Assembly (NCBI RefSeq): GCF_014698965.1
Contig: NZ_JACXAE010000072.1
Coordinates: 124,001 to 188,000, forward strand
DNA length: 64,000 nucleotides
Direction of reading: 5' to 3'
Source: Iningainema tapete BLCC-T55
GTDB taxonomy: Bacteria; Cyanobacteriota; Cyanobacteriia; Cyanobacteriales; Nostocaceae
Below, one piece after another: positions 1-10,000 of this stretch (positions are counted from its first letter, which is position 1; every line of letters starts with the position of its first letter). The position numbers and the translations under genes are program-made. The notes below the pieces were generated by a model that was not told the origin of the DNA, did no database searches, and was given only the letters and a program-made list of their open reading frames with translations.

Positions 1-103
1 AGAAACATCCGTAAGAACTGCTAATTGAAGACTGGTTAATGGCTAAAAACAATTAACAATTAACAATTAGCAGTTAGCAATTAACTATTTATCTTCAAAA
101 GTC

Positions 104-1006
104 ATGAATTCCGAAGCGAAAATTTCTCAAAAAGCCGATTCGCCTTTTACAATGGACGATTTTGCCAAGGCACTAGAAAAACACGACTATCAGTTTCAAA
201 AGGGACAGGTAGTACACGGCAAAGTGTACCAACTAGATCCAGATGGAGCCTATGTTGATATTGGTGGCAAGTCGTCAGCTTTTATTCCCCGTGATGAGGC
301 TTCTTTGAGAGCAATCACAGATTTATCGGAGGTGCTACCGTTAAATGAGGATTTAGAGTTTTTAATTATTCGCGATCAAGATGCAGAAGGGCAAGTAACT
401 CTTTCTCGGCGACAACTAGAAATTAACCACATTTGGGAAAGACTAGCGCAAATGCAGGAAAATAGTCAGACAGTGCAAGTGCGAGTAGCCAATGTGAATA
501 AAGGTGGTGTTACTGTCGAGATTCAGGGTTTACGGGGATTTATTCCGCGATCGCACTTAGTTGAACGAGATAATTTAGAATCACTCAAAGGTCAAACTCT
601 CACTACTGGCTTTTTAGAAGTTAATCGTAGCAACAACAAACTGATACTTTCTCAGCGCATAGCGGTTCGTTCTGCCAACTTCAGTCTGTTTGAAGTCGGG
701 CAGCTAGTTTCTGGGAAAGTTACTGGGATGAAACCCTTTGGTGTATTTGTGGATTTAGATGGTACTAGCGCTTTACTCCACATCAAACAGGTGAGTCAGA
801 AATTTATTGACAATCTGGAAAAGGTTTTTCAAATCGGTCAGCCGTTGCGTGCAGTAATCTTAGATGTAGATCAAGGTAAAGGTCGAGTTGCCCTTTCCAC
901 CAGAATTTTAGAAAATTTCCCCGGCGAAATGTTAGAAAATATGGACGAGGTGATGGCATCAGCCGAAGCCCGCGCAGAGCGAGCTAGGAACAAACTCTCT
1001 GAATAG
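104..1006 (+). CDS. S1-domain RNA-binding protein (30S ribosomal protein S1 homologue)
   Basis: The 300-residue protein contains three S1 (OB-fold) repeats at about residues 30-105, 115-185 and 195-270. Recognisable S1 strands are GQVVHGKVYQLDPDGAYVDIG, VQVRVANVNKGGVTVEIQG and GQLVSGKVTGMKPFGVFVDL. S1 domains bind single-stranded RNA. Cyanobacteria carry a long S1 and shorter paralogues; the length and three domains fit one of these short S1-type proteins, which bind mRNA near ribosome-binding sites. The C-terminal tail is Ala/Arg/Glu rich. The ATG at 104 has only a weak Shine-Dalgarno sequence. The gene converges on a kinase gene, with an inverted repeat between them. Family assignment is firm; which S1 paralogue it is remains open. 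Confidence 0.9.
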   Translation: MNSEAKISQKADSPFTMDDFAKALEKHDYQFQKGQVVHGKVYQLDPDGAYVDIGGKSSAFIPRDEASLRAITDLSEVLPLNEDLEFLIIRDQDAEGQVTLSRRQLEINHIWERLAQMQENSQTVQVRVANVNKGGVTVEIQGLRGFIPRSHLVERDNLESLKGQTLTTGFLEVNRSNNKLILSQRIAVRSANFSLFEVGQLVSGKVTGMKPFGVFVDLDGTSALLHIKQVSQKFIDNLEKVFQIGQPLRAVILDVDQGKGRVALSTRILENFPGEMLENMDEVMASAEARAERARNKLSE

Positions 1007-1013
1007 CGAATTT

Positions 1014-1058
1014 GCTAACAGCTAATTGTTAATTGTGAGTTTTCTATTAGCTGTTAGC
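1014..1058. terminator. 13-bp perfect inverted repeat between convergent genes
   Basis: GCTAACAGCTAAT (1014-1026) is mirrored by ATTAGCTGTTAGC (1046-1058). It sits where the S1-protein gene and the kinase gene converge and could act as a bidirectional terminator. The last codons of the kinase lie inside it. The arms belong to the short TAATTG/TTAGC-type intergenic repeats also present at 45-90, 27312-27357 and 59661-59730. Confidence 0.5.
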
Positions 1059-2050
1059 GATGAAATCTTTAAGAAAGACTGTTCTTGTTGGGGCAATGTC
1101 TCAGTTTTTTCTGGTAACCATCCGGCAGCATAAAAGATTGTAAATATAATACTAATTAGCAATAGAACACAGAGAAATTTATCAGTATTTGCAGCTTTGC
1201 TTGAGTGTTGATGTAGTACAACAACTTGTGTTTTTGATGAATTAGCTATTGTATCTATATCTATGAGTACATCTGTTACTGATTGATATCTCAAATTACA
1301 ATTATCCTGCACCATTTTGGACAAAATTCTTGCCAGTTTTGGACTAACCTCTGCTTGATCTTGCCATATAACCTCTCCATCCTGATTTGTTGGTAAGACT
1401 GTCGGTTCCAAACCTGTCAATGCTTCAATTGCAGTCATTCCTAGCGCATAAATATCACTGTTAAATCTAGGATATCCATGCATCTGCTCTTGAGGAGCAT
1501 AACCCAAAGTATAAATCTGAGTACCAGGTTTTTGGATTTGAGTTTGAGTAATAACTTCTTTGACTGCACCAAAGTCAATTAAAACTAACTTACCATCTTT
1601 ACGCCGAATTATATTATCAGGATTAATATCACGATGGATAATATTTTTACTGTGAATAAATTCCAGAATAGTGAGTAAATCTTTTAAAAAATGGACTACT
1701 TCAATTTCCTCTAACTTAGTTACTGCTTTAATTTCATCACTAAAAGAATGTCCGTCAATAAATTCTTGTACTAAGTAAAACTCTTGATTTTCTTCAATGT
1801 GAGCGAAGAACTTAGGAATTTGTGGATGCCCGTTTAACTTTTGTAAAGTTTCTACTTCACGCTTGAATAATTCCCTAACCTTGATCACTTGATCGGGATT
1901 GTGACTAGAGAAAGTTAAATGCTTGACAGCATACTGGCTTCCCAACTGATATAAATCCTCCGCTAGATAAGTCCTCCCAAAGCCCCCCTCCCCCAATAAT
2001 TTAATAATCTGATAACGTCCACCAATAATTTGCGCTACGCCTGTATTCAT
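1022..2050 (-). CDS. Membrane-anchored Ser/Thr protein kinase (Hanks type)
   Basis: The kinase domain covers about residues 10-270. Visible motifs are the glycine loop LGEGGFGRTY, the VAIK-type lysine in YAVKHL, the catalytic loop HRDINPDN (Asn-Pro where HRDLKP is commonest), the DFG motif in LIDFGAVK and the APE-like YAPQEQ. A single hydrophobic segment (about residues 293-312, FLCVLLLISIIFTIFYAAGW) anchors it, leaving only a short tail outside. This is the SPK/Pkn style common in multicellular cyanobacteria. It has no sensor domain, so its signal is unknown. It is divergent from the ZorA/ZorB-like pair; co-function is speculative. The final residues (KLTINN) are encoded by an intergenic repeat, so the extreme C-terminus may be a recent extension. 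Confidence 0.93.
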   Translation of the reverse strand: MNTGVAQIIGGRYQIIKLLGEGGFGRTYLAEDLYQLGSQYAVKHLTFSSHNPDQVIKVRELFKREVETLQKLNGHPQIPKFFAHIEENQEFYLVQEFIDGHSFSDEIKAVTKLEEIEVVHFLKDLLTILEFIHSKNIIHRDINPDNIIRRKDGKLVLIDFGAVKEVITQTQIQKPGTQIYTLGYAPQEQMHGYPRFNSDIYALGMTAIEALTGLEPTVLPTNQDGEVIWQDQAEVSPKLARILSKMVQDNCNLRYQSVTDVLIDIDTIANSSKTQVVVLHQHSSKAANTDKFLCVLLLISIIFTIFYAAGWLPEKTETLPQQEQSFLKISSLTANRKLTINN

Positions 2051-2069
2051 GTCACACCACCGTCAAACC

Positions 2070-2096
2070 GTAGAGACGCCCCGCTGAGGCGTCTAC
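2070..2096. repeat. Dispersed palindrome, copy 1
   Basis: GTAGAGACGCC and GGCGTCTAC arms around a short centre; the right arm has lost two bases. It is the same family as the copies near 17.4, 25.2, 26.1, 29.8, 39.2, 52.9, 58.8, 61.2, 63.55 and 63.66 kb. It lies between the kinase start and the divergent ZorA-like gene. Confidence 0.85.
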
Positions 2097-2193
2097 ATTT
2101 ATCCGGAAAAATAAAAACAGTAAATCTCGAATTATTGTAGTATAAAAATTATATATTTTACGCCTAACAAGCAAATCTTGCAGGTATAAAAAT

Positions 2194-3489
2194 ATGAATC
2201 ACCTTTCCATTAAAGCTTTGTCTCCTTCCTATTGGGTAGTCATAATTAGCTTTGTAGTATTCGCTCTTTATCTGATAAATCCAGCAATTATACCTTGGCT
2301 AGTTGTAATTTTTTTTGTAATTTTGACATTAAAACTAACTCTAGATGGAGTGAAATTACACAACCAATTGCCTCAAGAACTACAAAGTTATTATCAGCAA
2401 TTAAGTAGTAATATTTATACTCGCTGCCAAGGGATTAAACAAGAAAATAGAGAAAAAATTAATCGACTAGCATTAATAGAGAAAACTTACAACGAACATC
2501 CAAAATTACAAGTATGGGAGAAAAAAAAGCGCTATTACCAATTACTCCCAAACTTACTCCTAGCTATGGGCTTACTAGGAACATTCGTAGGCATCACCAT
2601 CAATTTAATTTTACTCAGTAGAAACACCGCCGGAGAAATTCAACTACAGAAAGCCTTAGCTGATATTATTAGCTCAATGGCAATTGCTTTTGTTAGCAGT
2701 TTGGTAGCGCTAGTTTGTAGTGTTTTTCTCACCAAATTTCATCCTGCATATGATTTAGACATAGAAAAAGATAATCTTATTAGTAGGCTAGAAGATTACA
2801 TTGATAATGACTATTTACTCTCTCAAACCCCGCTTTCTGTACAGGAAAAAATCAATGAACTAAGAACTAGCATAGATATTTATGCTAGCAAATTAGATAT
2901 TTTTGTCAGTAAATTTCCTCAATACGTCAAAGACTTTGAACATGCCGTTACCGATGCATCTCGCAAGCTAGTCAAAAGTGCAGATGAATTTGGCGATGTC
3001 ACTAAAGAATCGTCAAAATTAATGCAAACAGGAGCTAATACCTTAAGCAATACAACTAACAACTTAGCAGGAATAACTAGAAATTTTTCAAATCTTACTT
3101 CCACTCTGAGTACATCAGCACAATCACTTGACAGCACAACAGAAGCTTTACAAAACTATACACAAGAGTTACAAAGTCTTACCAATACTTTAGTTAATAA
3201 CTCATCCCGCATTCAAAACTTAATTCAGAACAATCAACAAGACCTCAATAGTATCTCGATCAGGCTTGAGCAAAATACTCATACTCTCTCATCAGCCACT
3301 CAATCTTTCAATCTCAATGCATCTCAGGTAAAAGAAGCATTAAATCAGCATACAGGACAAGTAGGTAACCATAACTATAACATACAAAATGTAGCGATAA
3401 CACTTGATCAATACACTCAAATCATCAAAAATATTCAAACAAATCTCACTAATTTAGTGAATCTATTAAATCAATCCCAAAATCCTTAG
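2194..3489 (+). CDS. ZorA/MotA-TolQ-ExbB-like inner-membrane channel protein with long helical tail
   Basis: The 431-residue protein has four predicted membrane segments: a hairpin at about residues 12-47, then about 118-142 (LLAMGLLGTFVGITINLIL) and about 155-182 (SSMAIAFVSSLVALVCSVF). The GLLGTFVGI segment is typical of MotA/ExbB/ZorA proton-channel subunits. From about residue 205 it becomes a long polar, Ser/Thr/Asn/Gln-rich helical tail with heptad-like spacing. In Zorya defence systems ZorA has such a cytoplasmic tail and pairs with the OmpA-domain protein ZorB. The next gene, 21 bp downstream, has exactly that partner architecture, so the two probably form a peptidoglycan-anchored ion-driven motor. 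No ZorC, ZorD or ZorE homologue is nearby, so a non-defence role is equally possible. Confidence 0.75.
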   Translation: MNHLSIKALSPSYWVVIISFVVFALYLINPAIIPWLVVIFFVILTLKLTLDGVKLHNQLPQELQSYYQQLSSNIYTRCQGIKQENREKINRLALIEKTYNEHPKLQVWEKKKRYYQLLPNLLLAMGLLGTFVGITINLILLSRNTAGEIQLQKALADIISSMAIAFVSSLVALVCSVFLTKFHPAYDLDIEKDNLISRLEDYIDNDYLLSQTPLSVQEKINELRTSIDIYASKLDIFVSKFPQYVKDFEHAVTDASRKLVKSADEFGDVTKESSKLMQTGANTLSNTTNNLAGITRNFSNLTSTLSTSAQSLDSTTEALQNYTQELQSLTNTLVNNSSRIQNLIQNNQQDLNSISIRLEQNTHTLSSATQSFNLNASQVKEALNQHTGQVGNHNYNIQNVAITLDQYTQIIKNIQTNLTNLVNLLNQSQNP

Positions 3490-3510
3490 ATTTATTTAAA
3501 TGTAGAGACT

Positions 3511-4227
3511 ATGCCCAGAAGAACTAAGAATGCTTCTCCTCCTGAAACCTTCAGTATTTGGACATCATATACAGACTTAATGTCCAATGCTTTCATGGTT
3601 CTCTCATTACTGTTACTACTAACAATAGCTAAAGCTGCTTCCAACAACCAAAATCAAAAGCCCAGGTTTCCAGATGAAAAGGCGCAAAAAATCATCGTGC
3701 TTCCTGCCGCTCAATATAACTTTGATTCAGGTAGCGCAGTATTGCCAAATAATTTAAAAGACGCTATTAGTCAAAATGGTGCAGATGGTCCAATTTTAAA
3801 AGCAATTGTTAAGAATATAGAAGAAATAGAAAATAGTGATAAAAGAGTTGATTTAATCGAAGTTATCGGTCACACCGATGGTCAAGAAGTTGGTTCACTC
3901 AGGTGTAATACCCAAAAGGGTAGTAATTTAGACGACAAACTAGAAGAAGTAGCTACTCGCAATCAAGATGTTGGTATTCTTTGTCCAGGCTCTAATGCAG
4001 ATTTGGGTTTAATGCGAGCTTTAGCGGTAGTAAAGGAATTACAGAAAATTCAAAGTCAAAAAAAACAGGGACGTTTTAAACAGCTAGGTTTTAGAGCTTA
4101 TTCTGCAGCACAACTACATTTACCAAATAATGGTGGATTTGCTCAAGTAGATCGAACGAACAATGCCAAACGCCGACGCATTGAAATTCGTTTTGCACAG
4201 TTTGGGCAGGAAACTACTCCTGAGTAA
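3511..4227 (+). CDS. ZorB/MotB-like OmpA-domain protein
   Basis: The 238-residue protein has one N-terminal membrane helix (about residues 20-42, TDLMSNAFMVLSLLLLLTI), then a periplasmic OmpA/MotB domain. The Asp just before the helix (YTDLM) sits where MotB, ExbD and ZorB carry the ion-binding aspartate. The peptidoglycan-binding fold shows in FDSGSAVLP, EVIGHTDGQEVG, LGLMRALAVVKEL and the terminal TNNAKRRRIEIRF. It follows the channel-like gene by 21 bp in the same direction and the two are evidently co-transcribed. A stator or Zorya-type motor pair is the best reading. The downstream stretch holds only toxin-antitoxin remains. Confidence 0.78.
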   Translation: MPRRTKNASPPETFSIWTSYTDLMSNAFMVLSLLLLLTIAKAASNNQNQKPRFPDEKAQKIIVLPAAQYNFDSGSAVLPNNLKDAISQNGADGPILKAIVKNIEEIENSDKRVDLIEVIGHTDGQEVGSLRCNTQKGSNLDDKLEEVATRNQDVGILCPGSNADLGLMRALAVVKELQKIQSQKKQGRFKQLGFRAYSAAQLHLPNNGGFAQVDRTNNAKRRRIEIRFAQFGQETTPE

Positions 4228-4390
4228 TGATTTAATGGTAGGACTTTGCAAGTACAAAAAATTTGCACACCTATTGAAATGTTGTACCAAAAAAGATACA
4301 TTGTCATGTAGGATCGAATTTAGCTAATTTCGTGTGACAAAGCTAGAGTAACTCAAATACAAAAACTGTAGTTTTGACAATACGTCTTAA

Positions 4391-4582
4391 GTTAGATTTG
4401 ATATAAAGTTTGAGGTTCGTACTAATTTAGCTCAAGGTATAGCCCGTGTGTTGTTCTGCATTCATGAAGGTGAGATGATTTTGCTTCATGGATTTATCAA
4501 AAAACAGAGGAAAACTCCTAAAAAAGATTTGGATTTAGCTTTAGAGCGTAAGCGGAAAATAGAATTGGAGGCGAGGGGATGA
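4391..4582 (+). pseudogene. 5'-truncated HigB/RelE-family (Gp49-like) toxin remnant
   Basis: The reading frame after the stop at 4388-4390 encodes IARVLFC, then LLHGFIKKQRKTPKKDL, then ALERKRK. These match the C-terminal half of phage-derived Gp49/HigB-type toxins (RIFYF...VLLHGFVKKTQKTPKREI). No start codon precedes it and no N-terminal half (about 50-60 residues) is found in any frame of the 160 bp upstream. Its TGA (4580-4582) overlaps the ATG of the antitoxin gene, the normal toxin-antitoxin junction. I infer a beheaded, inactive toxin beside an intact antitoxin. Confidence 0.75.
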
Positions 4583-4872
4583 GTAACAACCCATATATAG
4601 GTTCATCTCTTGATGATCTTCTGGAAAAAGAAGGTACACTTGAAGAGATTAACTTGATTGCCATCAAGCGAGTTATTGCTTGGCAGATTAAACAGGCAAT
4701 GGAAGAAAAGAATTTAACTAAAACAGAGATGGCGAAACAGATGAAGACTAGCAGAGCATCTCTTGATCGACTTCTAGATCCAAATAACACATCTGTAACC
4801 CTAGACACTATTGATCGTGCTGCCAGAGTGATTGGCAAGCGAGTGCGTTTTGAATTGGTGGATGCAATTTAA
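4579..4872 (+). CDS. XRE-family antitoxin (HigA-like)
   Basis: The 97-residue protein has a helix-turn-helix at about residues 45-85 (KTEMAKQMKTSRASLDRLL), followed by LDTIDRAARVIGKRVRFELV, typical of small XRE antitoxins that neutralise and autorepress HigB/Gp49 toxins. Its start codon overlaps the stop of the broken toxin frame upstream. With the toxin truncated it is now an orphan regulator or antitoxin, perhaps kept to counter a toxin elsewhere. Confidence 0.85.
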   Translation: MSNNPYIGSSLDDLLEKEGTLEEINLIAIKRVIAWQIKQAMEEKNLTKTEMAKQMKTSRASLDRLLDPNNTSVTLDTIDRAARVIGKRVRFELVDAI

Positions 4873-4954
4873 TTTATTCCTTAATATAAATGAGGATGAC
4901 TACGTGGAAGGCGCAGCAGAGTTAGTAGCGTCCGTTGCGGCTTTTCCCTTGTCT

Positions 4955-5932
4955 TCACTCCGAAATTCCTACTAGATCGAATGCTCTTTTAATCGCCTGA
5001 AGCTTTTGATCTCTAATAGGATCTCGACGGAATAGGGTTTTTGCCACCTGCATAATAGCACGGCGGCTATCACTGAAACCAGAGTGTTCGCCTAATCGAA
5101 TCAAAGCTTGATAGAAAAGGACAGCGACAATTTCAGCAGTGAAGAGGTAGTTACCTTGCTCATCTTGAGAGGTAAGTAAATTGTAAGCTGCTTTATTGTG
5201 AATTCCAGAGTTGTGGTGAACGTAACCCCAATCATTATCCCACCGAGGACGCTCACCAGGGGATAATTGGCGGTAATTATCCATGTGTTTCGGTTGAGCG
5301 CAACGAGTAGGAGTACTCAGATCCCGTATTGCGTCACCGTTTTCACCAAAACCATGTCCTATTTTCCAATTCCACCTACTAATGTCAGGTTCGTGAAAAT
5401 TAGCAACTAAGATACCAAAAATGTCAGCGTAGGACTCGTCAAGTGCTCCTGACTGTGCTACATATTCAAGCTTAGCAGTCCAACTGGTCAAGGCGTGGCA
5501 AAACTCATGGGCAACTATATCTTGTGCGATCGCATAACACCGGAATTCACCGTTTACTAGACACTGCCCAAAAAATGCTTGTTGGTAATCCTTTGACCAC
5601 CAACAATCATAACATTCGCTGTGATTGCCATTGTCTTCAATACAGTGAATACTTGATACGTAACGCTCTATGGTTCCCTCTGTGGGGTTTTGTTCAAGTA
5701 CAACTTTGAATAATTTTGCTGTATCAGAAGCATTAGCATGAGCGCTAACACTTTGCGGCAGCCAATTGGGAGGATTAACAATGTCTCTCCCAGGAAAAAC
5801 ATTGTCTATACGAACATTAAAGTAATATGTACGTACATTAAGTGCTGTATCAGCTAAATATCTTATTAGATGTGGGTTTTCCTCCTCTTCATAAAAAAAG
5901 GAGCGATTGTAAGCTGTTTCTTGGCGCTGCAC
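4955..5932 (-). CDS. M4 (thermolysin-like) metalloprotease, catalytic domain
   Basis: Counting from the GTG at 5932, the zinc site HEFCH is at residues 142-146 and the third ligand Glu is at about 166 in GALDESYADIFG. NSGIHNKAAYNLL and the M4 C-terminal helical domain (AVLFYQALIRLG...AKTLFRRD) complete the fold. This is an endopeptidase family usually made as a precursor with an inhibitory propeptide. Here the propeptide frame lies directly upstream in the same reading frame but ends in TAA, 27 bp before the GTG. No signal peptide is seen at either start; protealysin-like M4 enzymes also lack one. It is either two polypeptides, a readthrough product, or a recent nonsense mutation. Several extra Cys residues occur at about 96-125. 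Confidence 0.88.
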   Translation of the reverse strand: MQRQETAYNRSFFYEEEENPHLIRYLADTALNVRTYYFNVRIDNVFPGRDIVNPPNWLPQSVSAHANASDTAKLFKVVLEQNPTEGTIERYVSSIHCIEDNGNHSECYDCWWSKDYQQAFFGQCLVNGEFRCYAIAQDIVAHEFCHALTSWTAKLEYVAQSGALDESYADIFGILVANFHEPDISRWNWKIGHGFGENGDAIRDLSTPTRCAQPKHMDNYRQLSPGERPRWDNDWGYVHHNSGIHNKAAYNLLTSQDEQGNYLFTAEIVAVLFYQALIRLGEHSGFSDSRRAIMQVAKTLFRRDPIRDQKLQAIKRAFDLVGISE

Positions 5933-5959
5933 TAACTTGCTTGTCTTCCCCCTAAACCA

Positions 5960-6631
5960 TTATCGAGTAGTCTTCACACGGGGTAATTCGCGAACTAAAT
6001 CTCCCGTATGAGCATCGATTACATAGTCTACCATTTTTGGTATGGATTCAAACTTCGGGATAGCATTGGTTTGATTGAGTTTGTTCTCAACCAAGTATAC
6101 TAATCGCCAGCGATCGTCTATGGAGTCAAAGTAGTAGTAGAGATGTGGTTGTAAATCAGCGAAATGCAAGTTATGCTTTGTCTGCTGTTGAATTACGTCT
6201 TTGAGGTTGTCTGGGATTAACTTAGGGGATGCATCAACGCCTCCGGGATCGCCTATAGCTGAGTTAATGGCAAGCAAATCGTAATTTTCATCAACTTCCA
6301 CTGTTACCGAAGCGCCATAAACTGGTATATTCTTATATTTTTGCCTAAATTTGATTGTGTGTGTTTTGGCTCGTCGCCAAGTTTCAATACCAACGCTTTC
6401 AAGCTGAGATTCGTGAGCGGGTGGTTTACGTGCAACAAAACTTCGTGGAGGTTCAACTTCCAATACCTCCATTAATTTTTCTCCCACTTCCTTGAACCTC
6501 TGTCCGAGATCTTTTTGATCTGACTTGGCTCTCTCCAACGCAGCAGCTAATTCATCAATACCATTACGCTTAGATAACGGAGTTTCGTCTTCGGCATGGA
6601 AAGTAAAAGTTCTCATACCATTCCTACTCAT
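5960..6631 (-). CDS. M4 protease propeptide-like protein (FTP/PepSY type)
   Basis: The 223-residue frame resembles the propeptide of M4 proteases. VGIETWRRAKTHTIKFRQKY and NIPVYGASVTVEVDENYDLLAINSAIG match the FTP segment, and WRLVYLVE...PKMVDYVIDAHTGDLVRELP matches the PepSY segment ending in the typical Y-IDA-TG strand. The frame is continuous with the catalytic gene except for a single TAA at 5960-5962. ATG 6631 lacks a Shine-Dalgarno; ATG 6616, preceded by AGGA, may be the real start. It should act as an intramolecular chaperone and inhibitor, here possibly in trans. Confidence 0.75.
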   Translation of the reverse strand: MSRNGMRTFTFHAEDETPLSKRNGIDELAAALERAKSDQKDLGQRFKEVGEKLMEVLEVEPPRSFVARKPPAHESQLESVGIETWRRAKTHTIKFRQKYKNIPVYGASVTVEVDENYDLLAINSAIGDPGGVDASPKLIPDNLKDVIQQQTKHNLHFADLQPHLYYYFDSIDDRWRLVYLVENKLNQTNAIPKFESIPKMVDYVIDAHTGDLVRELPRVKTTR

Positions 6632-7021
6632 GGAACTAGGGTTTTGCTAGCTTGATATAAGGCTGAATTTACGCGCAACTTATTTTGTCTTATGCTAAGA
6701 TAAAAAGTTTTTACATACTCATCTTTTATATACCGACTATCTACCTATTCTGCAAGGTGTACACAAAAGATATTTTATCTGTTCATAATGTACAATTTAT
6801 AAAAACAACGTGTAAGGCTAAACAGGACTCTCAAGGTTATAGATTTACTAAAAGTGCCTAATTTGCAAAGCATTCAAGCAGTTACCACTCTCACATGCAT
6901 CTACTAATAACCTTAAATAAGCAGATATTTCCGTTAAATTTTGTACAAAATGTCCAAAAACTAGCTTTAAATCATAGACAATATGTACATTTAGTTGGTA
7001 CGCCTAGAATGGAGCAGCTAT
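6632..7021. other. 390-bp gene-free divergent region
   Basis: This AT-rich stretch separates the protease propeptide gene and the large unknown gene. It should carry both promoters. I see no convincing ORF, RNA gene, palindrome family member or recognisable operator in it. Confidence 0.6.
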
Positions 7022-10000
7022 ATGTCAAAAAATCAGCAAGGCGATACTAGTAGCTTGTCAAGAGAGGAAAATATTGGGCGACGTAGCCAAGAGGATCAAC
7101 AGAGGGATAAGTCTGTCTATCAATATTTATTGACATGTCTGACTGACTTAGGGATAAATGAAGAAAACAAAAAACCCAATGAAAGCAGCATAGCAAATCA
7201 ATGGGGGCAAAAAAATAACCGAATTTTTATTAGGCGTGTTCTGCGTTCTGTTCTGACAGAATACTATGATGAACAAGAAAGATACAAGGTTGTACCTGGA
7301 TTGACGCTGGGCAAATTAGTAGAAATATTAGCTGGAATTCAAGATTACTGGGCTAAAAAAAGATTAAATACAAAAGAAGAACAAGTACCTCGGATTTTAA
7401 CGAGAACCGAAAAGTTGAGGGCATTTCGCTATTTATCGCAACTAACTCCTGAAGAGAAGGAAAAGCTAGATTTTCCTAGATATTCGGGAGAAACCTTGCT
7501 GCAGGAATTACTGGAAACTGTCACTGATACCGTTAAAGGCTTAAAATCTGAAGATATAGTCCCTTTTTATAAAGGTGCTATAAATATTTATCACTCTTTA
7601 AAACAATTTGAATTAAAGAATCAGCAATACTCAAAGCTAGCATCACTCTCAGATATAATTAAACACCAAGTTGAACATCTAATTGAAGAGTGTTATCGAG
7701 GACTAAACAGTGCATTAAAAAGAGAAAAAACTGATGATTTAGTCAATAAAATTCATAGAGAATTCAGTAGAATGGAGTTTCAATCTGGTTTAAGACAAGT
7801 TAAATCTCTTTTACCAGAACATCTTATAAAAGACGAAATAAAACCAGATGCAAACTTGTTTTATCCCTCTTTTATTGAACATTTAACTCGCTCTTTAGTT
7901 GAGAACGAAATACTAACGGACGAGTTTCCAGTCCATCTTAAACATATAGAAATTGAAAAAACAAGTCCTTTACCTTTGTATGTAAATAAAAAAGCTCAAA
8001 GCATTGGTTTGCTAAATCCGCTGATTTTAGAACAACATGAAGATCAAGAAGATATCAATGGACTTCAAAAACAGTTTGCTTACAAAATTAAAGTGCATTT
8101 TTATGTAAAAATACCGGAAAATTACCAGTTACTCCTTCAAGGAAAAGATTATCAAATTAGCTACTTTAATTCTCGTGAAAATAAATTAGAATTTTTTGAA
8201 GAAGTTAGCGGTATTGGTAGCCCTGTATATCATATTATTGCAGCTATTAATAGAGTTTTATTCTGGGATATTCCCGAACTAAATGATTATTTACCAGTTG
8301 CTCGTAATATTTTAAACGATCATCATTTTTTTGGTAGTCCTAGCTTAGTGTATTCTTACAATTTGGTTAATTTATGTAAGAAAAGTGACATTGAGCAAGC
8401 AATTAGAGATAATAAAAACTATGACCAAGTTGTTAATAGTTATGAACCAGCTTATGGTGAGTACTGTGGTTTTGATTTAGTGGAGGTGCTTGCTAAAGCA
8501 GCACTTCATGCAAGATTAAGGGCAATTAAACAGACTGGAATAGATTCCGTAAAGTACCTGACTCAACTTTGTAATCGCGTAGAAGAGATCAATGCACTCA
8601 GAAAAGCTGAAAGCTATTTGAGCTTTTATCCGTTTTCTTTAAAAGCAATGGAAGGATATCTGAATCAGACGATTTTTAAAGATAGATATCGTGTTACTAA
8701 TAACGAGTTTAATTTTACAGAAATTAACTCCGGACAGCCTTGGAGCGCAGTAGCTTATGATGCTCATATTACCATCACTGAAGCTTACCTTAAAGAAGGT
8801 CTTTACCGCATAGCCAAAAAATATCTTGATATTCTTAAACATCATGTAGAAAATGCTAAAAAAAATAACAATAACTTTTTGAGCGACATAATACTTGCTC
8901 AATATGAGTTGTGCCTATTTCGATATCACTACCTTACAGATTTGGAGGATTCAGAAAGTCGTCAATTACACTCGGATCGTTCTAGTGCTATTCGGGCAGC
9001 TATAGATAGCTTAAATTCTGCTGAAGAGTATTTAAAAAAATTATTAAAAAAATATTACACTATTAGCAATTCTGCTCAAAGTAATTTTCATCCTTTCTTC
9101 TATCTTTTATCCAGAGTGTATGCACACCGAGCAAAACTTTACATATTTACATCTTCTTATACCGATCGCCCTAGCGGTAGATTCTCTGGTTTAATAGAGC
9201 CAATTCGTTTATTAGAGAAAGCACGAATATATGCAGCTAGAGATGGAAATCCAGCGCATTACGCTTATTGGTCTGCTTACCAAAGTTGGTGCTATCTCAT
9301 GGTAGCCTATTTAGGAGATTATGAACCATTACATCAAGAATTATCTAGAGAAGAATGCCTAGATTGGGCAAGGCGATTGGTAGAACATGCATTAATTTGT
9401 TATTATCACACTGGAAAATTGTGCTACCAACAAATTAAAGATAATGGTGGAAAGATTACTAAGAATAGTAGAAATGGAAAATATTATGAAAGTTATGGCG
9501 ATATACAAATTCAAGTCATTCCACTAATTCAAGAATTAAAGGAAGATAGTAATGAGTGTGAGCAGATTTATGCTAGTGATAAAAATGTAATAAATTTAGA
9601 TTTTTCTATATTGAAGCAGATTCATAATGAGGAAAATAAATCAATTTACTTGTTTGGTACTCATTCAAGTATTTTACTTTTTACTATGGGAATGCTTGAA
9701 CTGTGTACAGAGGAAAATCAAAAAGATGAACTGCAATTAAGGATTAAGAAAGCGCTCAGAATGTTTACTTATTGTTCTGCAATTGCTCTTGATGGAACTG
9801 AAATAAAAGAAAATTATGATGAAGGTAAATTATATTTAGAAAGAATATTGAAGCAGGGAGATTATTTAGTCAGAGGTTTATATCCTCACCGTTTGACGCA
9901 GTTTGCTGATTTAGGAAAAATTTGGGCAGCTACCTGTAAATTAATTCTACTTATATATAATTCAAGTTACACTTGGCAAGACATTAATAATTTACTGAAG

